A DNA stretch of 30,091 nt from Fimenecus sp964557975. GTDB taxonomy: Bacteria > Bacillota > Clostridia > Oscillospirales > Acutalibacteraceae. Positions 1-6,653 of this stretch are shown in pieces. Both the position numbers and the translations under genes were made by a program. Where the stretch lies: contig CAZLCG010000022.1 in assembly GCA_964557975.1 (NCBI GenBank), positions 1 through 30,091 of the forward strand, written 5' to 3'. The first letter of the stretch is position 1; every line of letters starts with the position of its first letter. A model generated the notes under the pieces. It did no database searches. It had not been told where the DNA came from and saw nothing but the letters and a program-made list of their open reading frames with translations.

Positions 1-78
1 TTTGACTTTATTTTTACCTAAATTGGGTCACATCTATTTACAACGCAGAAAATGGAGAGAGTAAAAACTTATTTTTTA

Positions 79-107
79 TTGACAAGCGCCCTGTAAAATG
101 ATATTAT
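79..107 (+). promoter_or_regulatory. Sigma-A-type promoter upstream of tRNA-Leu
   Basis: A perfect -35 box TTGACA (79-84) and a -10 box TATTAT (102-107) are separated by 17 bases. Transcription should begin near 114. It faces the tRNA-Leu gene, about 120 bases downstream, with no other gene between, so it is probably the tRNA promoter, although a hairpin with a T-run lies directly after the start point. Confidence 0.7.
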
Positions 108-117
108 ATTTGTCGGT

Positions 118-140
118 AAAAGCGCAGAAATGCGTTTTTT
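118..140 (+). terminator. Short hairpin plus T-run just after the tRNA promoter
   Basis: AAAAGCGCA (118-126) pairs with TGCGTTTTT (131-139) across a GAAA tetraloop, with one G.U pair, and a run of six T follows. It has the form of a small intrinsic terminator. It begins only a few bases after the predicted start of the 79-107 promoter, so it may be a promoter-proximal attenuator, or the end of a transcript entering from outside the window. Confidence 0.45.
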
Positions 141-235
141 ATATGCGGATTCAACCGAAAGACAAGTTTTCGACTGAAAGTAAGCCCCGCCTCGGACGTC
201 CTCGCCGTGTAAAAATCAGAGGATAAAGCAACTAT

Positions 236-322
236 GCGGGTATGGCGGAATTGGCAGACGCGTTAGATTCAGGTTCTAATGGTCGCAAGGCTGTGCAGGT
301 TCAAGTCCTGTTACCCGCACCA
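236..322 (+). tRNA. tRNA-Leu(CAG)
   Basis: An 87-base cloverleaf with CCA encoded (320-322). The acceptor strand GCGGGTA (236-242) pairs with TACCCGC (312-318), with A as discriminator. The anticodon stem TTAGA/TCTAA encloses the loop TTCAGGT, giving anticodon CAG, which reads CTG. A long variable arm and the TGGCGGAATTGGCAGACGCG type D-arm are typical of bacterial class II leucine tRNAs. The T-arm contains GGTTCAAGTCC. Nothing abnormal is seen. Confidence 0.96.
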
Positions 323-353
323 AAAAGCGGCTACAAAAAAAGATACAGCCGCA

Positions 354-386
354 GAAGCCCCCGGTTTATCGGGGGCTTCGCCGTTT
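354..386 (+). terminator. Terminator after tRNA-Leu
   Basis: GAAGCCCCCG (354-363) pairs perfectly with CGGGGGCTTC (370-379) over a six-base loop, followed by GCCGTTTTA. A weaker outer pairing GCGGCT (327-332) with AGCCGC (347-352) precedes it. It should end the tRNA transcript. Confidence 0.75.
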
Positions 387-440
387 TATACGGTGATGTT
401 TCGAGAGTCGGTTTCGTAGATGTAAAATGTATAAAATCCC

Positions 441-525
441 TTTTCGGAGAGCTTTAAGCTCTCACGAAAATTAAAAATCAGTACAAAAAGGCAGATAGAA
501 ACATAAAAATCCATCTGCCCTTTTT
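441..525. terminator. Two inverted repeats between tRNA-Leu and the membrane protein gene
   Basis: First, TTTTCG-GAGAGCTT pairs with AAGCTCTC-A-CGAAAA (441-470), almost a perfect palindrome with a one-base loop. Second, AAAAAGGCAGAT (485-496) pairs with ATCTGCCCTTTTT (513-525) with a one-base bulge and A/T tails on both sides, a bidirectional terminator shape. The 323-633 interval contains these hairpins, the tRNA terminator, and a -10-like TATAAT at 571-576, but no gene that I can support. Confidence 0.55.
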
Positions 526-633
526 CATATAAATATGCAGTTTGCGGTAGATTTCTTTATATTACGGACGTATAATACTAAATATCGGGTAAGCGGCTGC
601 CCAATAAATCCACTTTTTAAAGAGGCAAACAGT

Positions 634-1737
634 ATGGCAAAGAAAATAAGACTTTTGATATACGGTATATTAACATTTTATGGTTGTCTGCTGATTTGTT
701 TTCATGTGTATGCAGCACAAAAAGGGCAGGTTATATTGGTAGGTCGGTTTCGGGAAGATTTTTTCTGGCTTTTATTTATCGCTGCATGGATGATCGTTGT
801 AATTATTTCGCTTATCCGATATAAAATGAGGGGTAATACACAGCACCCTGTTCTGGCTATAATCGGGGTGATTGCGATGACGCTGCTTTTGCTTGGAGGA
901 GCTTTCCTTGACCTGTTTGTTCACGCAGGCGATACTTACTATAATTTTCAATCTCCTGACGGAGAGCATGTGATAGTTGCGGATGAACACGCAATGCTTT
1001 TGTTTGGGGAAGTATCCCTTTATGAAAAAACAAGTTCTGTTCTCGCAGAATACGAGACGGCACTTTCTATAGATGATGGAGGACGTCCGATAACGGACGG
1101 TGCTTATCAGATAGAATGGACGGATGACACAGTGATTTTTTCTGTTTCACATTACAGCGGCGGAATTGCCTACGGGTCTGATCAGTGGGCTCCGCTTTGG
1201 TGGACTGCTGAAATAGAACTGGGAGCATCAGGAAGTAATGCATATCAATATACGACATACAAATATGCGGATGGTACACTCCATACAGAAGATGAAATCA
1301 CATACATTCCTTCTGAAAGTGAGAATCCGCAAGAACAAAAGAATGCAAATACAGAGGAAGCGGAAAAAGACGAGCTTTTTCCCGGAGAGGAAATGATTAC
1401 CGCAGGATATAAGGCGCTGTTTCTTGAATTAGACGATTCCTCATGTGAATTTGATGTCTGCTATGGCGCGAGCGAAAGTGATTCAATATGTGTTGTTTTA
1501 GATGGCAAGACCTATATTGAGTATCTTGTCTATGACAGGCGTTCAAAAAACGATAAATGCGGTCTTTATGTTTTATACCGATATGAAAAGGCGGCGGATG
1601 GCTCCTATTCCTCAGGTGACGCAGAAATCGTTGATATTTTTGCATTTGTCAATGACACTGAGGAAATTATCAGTAGCGGAAAAACCTCATGGGAAGCAAT
1701 CGGTTCGGAAGAATATTTGCTTGCGACAGGAGAATAA
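634..1737 (+). CDS. Membrane-anchored protein of unknown function, 367 aa
   Basis: I do not recognise this family. Three hydrophobic helices are visible at about residues 6-27, 43-61 and 72-96. They are followed by about 270 residues of soluble, acidic sequence, probably outside the cell if the Lys-rich N-terminus is inside. The extracellular part starts with an aromatic stretch (DTYYNFQSPDGEHVIV) and has a Glu/Asn-rich linker near residues 227-250. An in-frame ATG exists at 535, but I chose 634 because AGAGG lies 8 bases before it and because a TATAAT box (571-576) sits inside the longer reading frame, placing the transcript start near 583. It stands alone, with the terminator at 1876-1921 behind it. 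Possible roles include envelope sensing, but nothing here specifies one. Confidence 0.75.
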   Translation: MAKKIRLLIYGILTFYGCLLICFHVYAAQKGQVILVGRFREDFFWLLFIAAWMIVVIISLIRYKMRGNTQHPVLAIIGVIAMTLLLLGGAFLDLFVHAGDTYYNFQSPDGEHVIVADEHAMLLFGEVSLYEKTSSVLAEYETALSIDDGGRPITDGAYQIEWTDDTVIFSVSHYSGGIAYGSDQWAPLWWTAEIELGASGSNAYQYTTYKYADGTLHTEDEITYIPSESENPQEQKNANTEEAEKDELFPGEEMITAGYKALFLELDDSSCEFDVCYGASESDSICVVLDGKTYIEYLVYDRRSKNDKCGLYVLYRYEKAADGSYSSGDAEIVDIFAFVNDTEEIISSGKTSWEAIGSEEYLLATGE

Positions 1738-1875
1738 GCCGGAGAGAAAGTTTTCGGCTTGTGGGGGTACACAGTCAGAGTTTGTAATATATGACATCAT
1801 TTGTATCCATCTAAAAGACTAAAGGTAAAAGACTCCTGCAAATGACCGGATATAACTGAATATCGTACTGTACAG

Positions 1876-1921
1876 CACCTATTTTCAGACGGAAATCAAG
1901 CCGGAAAACAGGTGTTTTTTT
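1876..1921 (+). terminator. Terminator downstream of the membrane protein gene
   Basis: CACCTATTTTC (1876-1886) pairs with GAAAACAGGTG (1904-1914) with one mismatch, followed by seven T. It lies about 140 bases after the stop codon at 1737. No gene is seen between them. Confidence 0.75.
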
Positions 1922-1940
1922 GTACCCGGAAACGCGCAAG

Positions 1941-1982
1941 TGCGAAAAATCAGGGAAAAGGTATAAGCCCTTTTCCCCGATT
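1941..1982 (-). terminator. Minus-strand terminator beyond xpt
   Basis: Bases 1948-1961 pair with 1969-1982. The inner stem is nine perfect pairs (GGGAAAAGG with CCTTTTCCC). The one imperfect position is a C/A mismatch on the plus strand but a G.U pair on the minus strand, and a T-run follows on the minus strand. It therefore most likely ends minus-strand transcripts coming from xpt, 190 bases after its stop. Confidence 0.65.
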
Positions 1983-2174
1983 CCGAAAGTGCCTTACAGA
2001 GCAAAAAAACGGCAAAATCGCCCCAAAATTGTGCAAATTACAAAGCGTATGAGTGACATCAAGGGTTGCACCATCGCTTTACACTCGACAAACTCACCGA
2101 ATACATTCTGCTCGCCTGACTTTTCCCGTTTTTTTCTGCATATTTGGTCATATCATTTTAGCACATACAATATG
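1983..2174 (-). other. Gene-free stretch after xpt; possible 3' RNA
   Basis: There is no convincing reading frame between the xpt stop and the minus-strand terminator. A TTGACA (2173-2178) overlaps the xpt stop codon, but the best -10 at 17 bases (TGATAT) is poor. The segment contains TGAGT...ACTCA and AAAGCG...CGCTTT pairings. It could be a long structured 3' UTR or a small RNA, with low certainty. The rest of the 1738-2174 interval holds only the two terminators. Confidence 0.25.
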
Positions 2175-2753
2175 TCAATTTCCGAAAACAATTTCGCCGT
2201 TTTCATCATTCATACTCTTAATTTTCGCAAGAGCTTCGACCCTGTAACCCATGCTTCGGATTTTTTCCCCGCCCTTTTGAAAGCCCTTTTCAATGGCGAT
2301 TCCTATGCCGCAGACCTCTGCTCCCGCGCTTTTTACAAGCTTAATAAGCCCCTCGAGCGCGCAGCCGTTCGCCAAAAAATCGTCAATAATCAGAACCCTG
2401 TCGGAAGGGTCGAGATACTGCTTTGAAACAATTACATTATAAACCCTTTTATGCGTAAAGGATTCTATTTCGGTCGAATAAACGCTGCTGTCCATATTTA
2501 CGCTCTGAGATTTTTTTGCAAAAACTACGGGGACGTTGAAATACTGAGCCGTAATGCAGGCTATTCCTATTCCCGAAGCCTCAATAGTAAGAATTTTATT
2601 TACACCGCAATCGGAGAAAAGCCTTTTAAATTCCTTGCCCATTTCGTTAAAAAGCCCAATGTCCATTTGGTGGTTTAAAAAAGAATCGACCTTTAAAACG
2701 TTTCCCTTTTTAATTACCCCGTCTTTTTTTATTCTGTCTTCAAGAAGCTTCAT
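2175..2753 (-). CDS. xpt: Xanthine phosphoribosyltransferase
   Basis: Cytosolic purine salvage enzyme: xanthine + PRPP to XMP + diphosphate (EC 2.4.2.22). The 192-residue length matches the family. The N-terminal VLKVDSFLNHQMD stretch and the PRPP-binding loop VLIIDDFLANGCA are close to Bacillus Xpt as I remember it, as are ASGIG and VVFAKK. A GTG at 2762 would add three residues; I chose the ATG at 2751-2753, which has a GGGTG ribosome site about 6 bases upstream. It is divergent from a MATE transporter and has its own promoter (2805-2833). The 5' leader is only about 45 bases, too short for the purine riboswitch that controls xpt in Bacillus, so control must differ here. Confidence 0.93.
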   Translation of the reverse strand: MKLLEDRIKKDGVIKKGNVLKVDSFLNHQMDIGLFNEMGKEFKRLFSDCGVNKILTIEASGIGIACITAQYFNVPVVFAKKSQSVNMDSSVYSTEIESFTHKRVYNVIVSKQYLDPSDRVLIIDDFLANGCALEGLIKLVKSAGAEVCGIGIAIEKGFQKGGEKIRSMGYRVEALAKIKSMNDENGEIVFGN

Positions 2754-2804
2754 TTTTCGCACCCGCTATGCCTTAAATATCTTTGTTCTGAAATGATATA
2801 TTGG

Positions 2805-2833
2805 ATTATAAACCATCTGATTCATTTTTTCAA
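2805..2833 (-). promoter_or_regulatory. xpt promoter
   Basis: On the minus strand TTGAAA (2833-2828), 17 bases, TATAAT (2810-2805). The start point is near 2798. No riboswitch-like structure was found between it and the xpt start. Confidence 0.75.
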
Positions 2834-2897
2834 CACAAATCATTATTTTTAGACAAAAGATTTTTTTAACGGAATTTATCTTTGGATAATTTAACGC

Positions 2898-2925
2898 TTA
2901 ACAAAAAACGGTTTTTGCTTATAAT
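2898..2925 (+). promoter_or_regulatory. Promoter of the first MATE gene
   Basis: TTAACA (2898-2903), 16 bases, TATAAT (2920-2925), with TG one base before the -10 box (extended -10). The transcript should begin near 2932, just inside the upstream in-frame ATG at 2931, which favours the later start at 2955. Confidence 0.7.
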
Positions 2926-2954
2926 TATTTATGTCGAAACGGAGGTTTTATCGA

Positions 2955-4286
2955 ATGATTACTGACTTGACAGAGGGCAAGCCGCAAAGGGTACTTCTTA
3001 AATTTACGCTGCCTATGCTTTTAAGCGTTATGTTTCAGCAGTTATATACTATTGCCGACAGCATTATCGCGGGTCAGTTTGTCGGTGTAAACGCCCTTGC
3101 CGCGATAGGCGCGTCATACCCCATTACAATGATTTTTATTGCGATTGCAAACGGCTCCAATATCGGCGGTTCGGTTGTTATTTCACAGCTTTACGGCGGA
3201 AAGAAGCTTGAAAAAATGAAAACCGCTGTCAGCACCTCGCTTATCGCGTCAATAATTATTTCCGCAGCTCTGACGGTGATAGGTCTGCTGTTTTCAAAAA
3301 AGCTTCTTCTCGCACTTGACACACCCGAGGAAATAATGAGTGATTCGGTTACATACCTTAACATTTATATCTGGGGACTCATTTTTCTGTTTCTATACAA
3401 TTTGTGCAACGCTGTATTTACGGCGCTCGGCGACTCTAAAACTCCGCTGTACTTTCTTATAATGTCATCGGTCGGGAATATAATCCTCGATATTGTTTTT
3501 GTAAGGAATTTTAATTTGGGCGTTTCCGGCGTCGCATGGGCTACCTTAACGGCGCAGGGCGTTTCATCAATACTTTCGGGCGTAGTGCTTTTAAAGAGAA
3601 TAAGAAAAATCAAGTGCGAAAAATACTCTCTTTTCAAATTCGATATGCTTTTAAGGGTTTCAAGGATCGCTGTGCCGAGCGTTTTGCAGCAAAGCTTTGT
3701 TTCGGTCGGCAACGTATTTATTCAGGGGCTTATTAACAGCTTCGGCTCCGCCGTTATCGCAGGATTCTCCGCTTCAATGAAATTAAACACATTCACTATA
3801 ACCACACTCGGTACTCTCGGCAACGGAATTTCAAGCTATACCGCGCAGAATATGGGCGCAAACAGAACCGACAGAGTAAAAAAAGGCTTTTTTTCGGGGC
3901 TTATGATTGCATTCATTGTTTCAGCGCCCTTTTTTATTCTGCTGTTCTTCTTTCCCGAACAAATGATGAGAATATTTGTTACTGCCGACAGCGCGGAGGT
4001 TATCGCCTCGGGCGTAGAGTTTCTTAAAATCGTTTCGCCGTTCTATTTTATTGTTTCCGTTAAGCTTGTAGTTGACGGCGTTTTAAGAGGAAGCGGCGCT
4101 ATGACGGCGTTTATGTCCTCCACCTTCTCCGACCTGATACTGCGCGTAATTCTTGCCTTTGCTCTCTCACCCATGTTTGGCGAAAAGGGTATTTGGTATT
4201 CATGGCCCATAGGCTGGACTGCCGCTACAGTGCTTTCAATAATCCTCTACGCCTGCGGCGCTTGGAAAAAGAAAAGAGCTGTGTGA
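2955..4286 (+). CDS. MATE family multidrug/cation exporter
   Basis: Polytopic inner-membrane antiporter of the MATE family, expected to export organic cations or drugs using a Na+ or H+ gradient. The 443 residues show about 12 hydrophobic helices. The N-terminal pattern DLTEGKPQRVLLKFTLPML, followed by FQQLYTIADSIIAGQFVG, is typical of clostridial MATE proteins, and the second half repeats the fold (SVLQQSFVSVGNVFIQGLINSFGS). GGAGG at 2941-2945 stands 9 bases before the ATG at 2955; an in-frame ATG at 2931 lies at or before the transcript start and was rejected. It is monocistronic, divergent from xpt, and ends at a bidirectional terminator. The substrate cannot be read from the sequence. Confidence 0.9.
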   Translation: MITDLTEGKPQRVLLKFTLPMLLSVMFQQLYTIADSIIAGQFVGVNALAAIGASYPITMIFIAIANGSNIGGSVVISQLYGGKKLEKMKTAVSTSLIASIIISAALTVIGLLFSKKLLLALDTPEEIMSDSVTYLNIYIWGLIFLFLYNLCNAVFTALGDSKTPLYFLIMSSVGNIILDIVFVRNFNLGVSGVAWATLTAQGVSSILSGVVLLKRIRKIKCEKYSLFKFDMLLRVSRIAVPSVLQQSFVSVGNVFIQGLINSFGSAVIAGFSASMKLNTFTITTLGTLGNGISSYTAQNMGANRTDRVKKGFFSGLMIAFIVSAPFFILLFFFPEQMMRIFVTADSAEVIASGVEFLKIVSPFYFIVSVKLVVDGVLRGSGAMTAFMSSTFSDLILRVILAFALSPMFGEKGIWYSWPIGWTAATVLSIILYACGAWKKKRAV

Positions 4287-4312
4287 TAAGCGTTTGCACA
4301 AAGAAGGCATTA

Positions 4313-4349
4313 AAAACGGGGCTGTTTCATTAAGCAACAGCCCTGTTTT
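4313..4349. terminator. Bidirectional terminator between MATE and nhaC-like genes
   Basis: AAAACGGGGCTGTT (4313-4326) pairs with AACAGCCCTGTTTT (4336-4349), with one wobble. A-tracts and T-tracts flank both sides, so it can serve both convergent genes. Confidence 0.88.
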
Positions 4350-4373
4350 ATGCTTTAAACCAAATCCGTTTGG

Positions 4374-5873
4374 TTATGCTTTTTTCTTTGCTTTATTGCC
4401 GACGAATTTAATAACCAAAAGAATTACGACAAGAGCCGCGGCGCTTATCAAAAGCGGAAGCCAAATGCTCTCGGTAAAGCCTGCTATTATGTAGCCCGCA
4501 AGGCATACAGCGGCAACAAGCAAGGCGTAGGGCATCTGCGTCGAAACATGGTCAATGTGGTTGCAGTTAGCGCCTGTTGAAGCAAGGATTGTCGTATCCG
4601 AAATAGGTGAAATGTGGTCGCCGCATACAGCGCCCGCAAGAATTGCCGCAACCGAAACGGTAAGAATATTTGTAATATCCATACCGCCGAAAACAGAAAC
4701 AGCGATCGGGATAAGTATTGAGAAAGTACCCCAAGACGTACCTGTTGCAAAAGCAAGACCGAGCGCAACCAAGAAAAATACCGCCGGAAGAATGCCTACC
4801 GACATATTGGAGTCAGATACAACCCTGCTTACGAACTCGCCCGCGTTAAGGTAGTTTTCACCGCAGATACCGCTGAGAGTCCAAGCGAAAGTAAGAATTA
4901 AGATTGCGGGAACCATCGCTTTAAAGCCGTCTGTAAGACTGCCCATAAACTCTTTTGCGGAAATGACCCTTCTCGGCAAATAGAGAAGCGCAATTACGAC
5001 AAGCGTAAACGACGAGCCTATCGCCAACGAAAGACCTGCCGAGCAATCCGCGAAAGCGTCTTTAACTCCGACACCGTCAAGGATTCCGCCCGTGTAGAGC
5101 ATAGCGAGAACGCAGAAAACAATTAAAGTAACAATCGGGATTATAAGGTCAAAGACCCTGCCCTTTGTGTCAGTATCGGTTTCTTCGGCTTTTACGAGAA
5201 CATCCCCTCCGTCGGGATGCTTATCGTTATACTTTTTCATAGGACCGAAATCAAAATTACCCGCAATAAGCACGATAATCATTATGATTGTGAGAATAGC
5301 ATAGAAATTTGCGGGAATTGTTTTAAGGAACAGCGAAAAGCCGTCAATATTGCTGCCCTCGGGCATTGAAGAACCTACTGCCGCCGCCCAGCTTGAAATA
5401 GGCGCGATTATGCAGACGGGAGCCGCCGTCGCGTCAATAATATAGGCAAGCTTTGCTCTTGTAATTTTATGTCTGTCTGTGACGGGGCTCATAACCGTGC
5501 CGACGGTAAGACAGTTAAAATAGTCGTCGACAAAGATAAGACATCCGAGCCCTGCCGTAGCGGCGAGAACTCCTCTTTTTGACTTGATGGACTTTGAAGC
5601 CCAACTGCCGTACGCCTTTGAAGCGCCCGACTTTGACATAAGCGAAACTATCATACCGAGAATTACAAGGAAAATAATTATTGTGATATTTCCCCCGACC
5701 TTTTCGCTCATAATGTCAAACGTGGTTTCAAGAGATTCAAGAATATTGAACCCCGAATAGAACATTGCGCCCGAGAGTATACCGACCAAGAGCGAAATAT
5801 AAACCTCTTTGGTGATAAGCGCAAGGACGATCGCAATTATGGGCGGAACCAGTGCCCAAAACGTTGCTTCCAT
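4374..5873 (-). CDS. NhaC family Na+/H+ antiporter-like transporter
   Basis: Integral membrane protein of 499 aa with about 11-12 hydrophobic helices, of the NhaC/ion transporter superfamily. Members exchange Na+ for H+ or move organic acids or amino acids by related antiport. The family signature is visible at residues 114-134 (FVDDYFNCLTVG...SPVTDR), with two adjacent Asp (116, 117) and another in AYIIDATAAP (about 147). A polar loop, rich in Asp/Glu/Lys (about 215-240), divides the halves. It follows the acetyltransferase gene by 20 bases and probably shares its transcript. The ribosome site is AAGGGG. The cargo is uncertain: Na+/H+, lysine or malate/lactate-type exchange are all known in this superfamily. 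Confidence 0.85.
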   Translation of the reverse strand: MEATFWALVPPIIAIVLALITKEVYISLLVGILSGAMFYSGFNILESLETTFDIMSEKVGGNITIIIFLVILGMIVSLMSKSGASKAYGSWASKSIKSKRGVLAATAGLGCLIFVDDYFNCLTVGTVMSPVTDRHKITRAKLAYIIDATAAPVCIIAPISSWAAAVGSSMPEGSNIDGFSLFLKTIPANFYAILTIIMIIVLIAGNFDFGPMKKYNDKHPDGGDVLVKAEETDTDTKGRVFDLIIPIVTLIVFCVLAMLYTGGILDGVGVKDAFADCSAGLSLAIGSSFTLVVIALLYLPRRVISAKEFMGSLTDGFKAMVPAILILTFAWTLSGICGENYLNAGEFVSRVVSDSNMSVGILPAVFFLVALGLAFATGTSWGTFSILIPIAVSVFGGMDITNILTVSVAAILAGAVCGDHISPISDTTILASTGANCNHIDHVSTQMPYALLVAAVCLAGYIIAGFTESIWLPLLISAAALVVILLVIKFVGNKAKKKA

Positions 5874-5893
5874 TTTTCATGCCCCTTTTTTTA

Positions 5894-6367
5894 TTATTTA
5901 TTTTTAACGTCTTTCAAAGCATCGCCCGAAAGACGGTAAATCCGCCACGCATCCGAATATATGCCGCCCATATAATCATAAAAGCCTTGCGCGGGCTTGT
6001 TCCAATCAAGACAGCACCATTCCATTCTGCCGAATCCGTTTTTTTCGGTGTAATCCGCGACAGCCTTAAAAAGAGCCTTGCCGCAGCCCTTGCCTCTGCT
6101 GCTTTCTCTTACGTAAAGATCCTCAAGATGTATGCCCTTAACGCCCAAAAAGGTTGAATAGGTCTCAAAGAACATCGCGAAGCCGACAGCCTTTCCGTCT
6201 TCTTCGGCTATAAACGCCCTTGCGGCGTTATCGGAAAAAACGACCTTTTCAATCCGTTCGGGAGAATTTACAACGTCTCCGAGCATATTTTCATAAACAG
6301 CCAGCTCGCAAATCATATTATAAAGCGTTTCGCTGTCGCTTTTTACGGCAGGTCTTACAGCAAGCAT
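5894..6367 (-). CDS. GNAT N-acetyltransferase, diamine/spermidine acetyltransferase-like
   Basis: A single GNAT domain of 157 aa fills the protein. The acetyl-CoA pyrophosphate loop RGKGCG is at 91-96 after the beta-4 strand HLEDLYVRESS. The C-terminal motif LDWNKPAQGFYDYMGG (120-135) matches the region of spermidine/spermine and thialysine acetyltransferases, including the Tyr (130) that acts as general acid in that family. The likely reaction is acetylation of a small amine, which is an inference. The ATG at 6365-6367 has GGGGTG upstream. It is first in an operon with the NhaC-like transporter. The promoter at 6397-6425 lies in sequence duplicated across the assembly gap. Confidence 0.82.
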   Translation of the reverse strand: MLAVRPAVKSDSETLYNMICELAVYENMLGDVVNSPERIEKVVFSDNAARAFIAEEDGKAVGFAMFFETYSTFLGVKGIHLEDLYVRESSRGKGCGKALFKAVADYTEKNGFGRMEWCCLDWNKPAQGFYDYMGGIYSDAWRIYRLSGDALKDVKNK

Positions 6368-6375
6368 TTATTCAC

Positions 6376-6430
6376 CCCGAAATAATGATATTTAATATAT
6401 TATCAAACTTTTCGATATATTTCAACAAAA
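6376..6430. repeat. 55-base direct repeat, left copy at gap edge
   Basis: This 55-base stretch, ending exactly at the first N, is identical to 6531-6585. It is most simply read as the shared end of two contigs rather than a biological repeat. Confidence 0.9.
6397..6425 (-). promoter_or_regulatory. Promoter of the acetyltransferase-NhaC operon
   Basis: On the minus strand TTGAAA (6425-6420), 17 bases, TAATAT (6402-6397). The same sequence recurs at 6552-6580 because of the duplicated contig end. Confidence 0.6.
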
Positions 6431-6530
6431 NNNNNNNNNNNNNNNNNNNNNNNNNNNNNNNNNNNNNNNNNNNNNNNNNNNNNNNNNNNNNNNNNNNNNN
6501 NNNNNNNNNNNNNNNNNNNNNNNNNNNNNN
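6431..6530. other. Assembly gap (100 N)
   Basis: Exactly one hundred N, a conventional scaffold spacer of unknown true size. Because the flanks are the same 55 bases, the real sequence probably has no gap here and one of the two copies should be removed. Confidence 0.97.
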
Positions 6531-6585
6531 CCCGAAATAATGATATTTAATATATTATCAAACTTTTCGATATATTTCAACAAAA
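6531..6585. repeat. 55-base direct repeat, right copy at gap edge
   Basis: Identical to 6376-6430 and starts on the first base after the N run. It carries a second copy of the acetyltransferase promoter. Confidence 0.9.
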
Positions 6586-6587
6586 TT

Positions 6588-6617
6588 TTCGGACGCACAT
6601 TAAAAAGTGCGTCCGAA
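6588..6617. terminator. Terminator of the mutase-NifU-mannosidase operon
   Basis: TTCGGACGCAC (6588-6598) pairs perfectly with GTGCGTCCGAA (6607-6617) over an eight-base loop. On the minus strand it is followed by AAAATTTTG, and on the plus strand by GTATTTTTT. It lies 36 bases beyond the mannosidase stop. Confidence 0.85.
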
Positions 6618-6653
6618 GTATTTTTTCAAGCATAAGGCGGGGAGAGTTGAACC

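Noticed and set aside
242..457. Open frame of 71 codons across the tRNA-Leu
   Set aside because: It reads through the tRNA and its terminator and has no ribosome site.
535..633. N-terminal extension of the membrane protein from an ATG at 535
   Set aside because: A TATAAT box lies inside it, no ribosome site precedes the 535 ATG, and AGAGG precedes the 634 ATG.
1920..2426. Open frame of 168 codons opposite xpt
   Set aside because: It is antisense to a clear xpt gene, runs through two terminators, and shows no protein-like pattern.
2754..2804. Purine riboswitch upstream of xpt
   Set aside because: The leader from the predicted start is only about 45 bases and lacks the conserved purine aptamer sequence.
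6376..6585. Insertion element or integration site with 55-base flanking repeats
   Set aside because: The repeats touch a conventional 100-N spacer exactly and no mobile gene is present, so a shared contig end is simpler.
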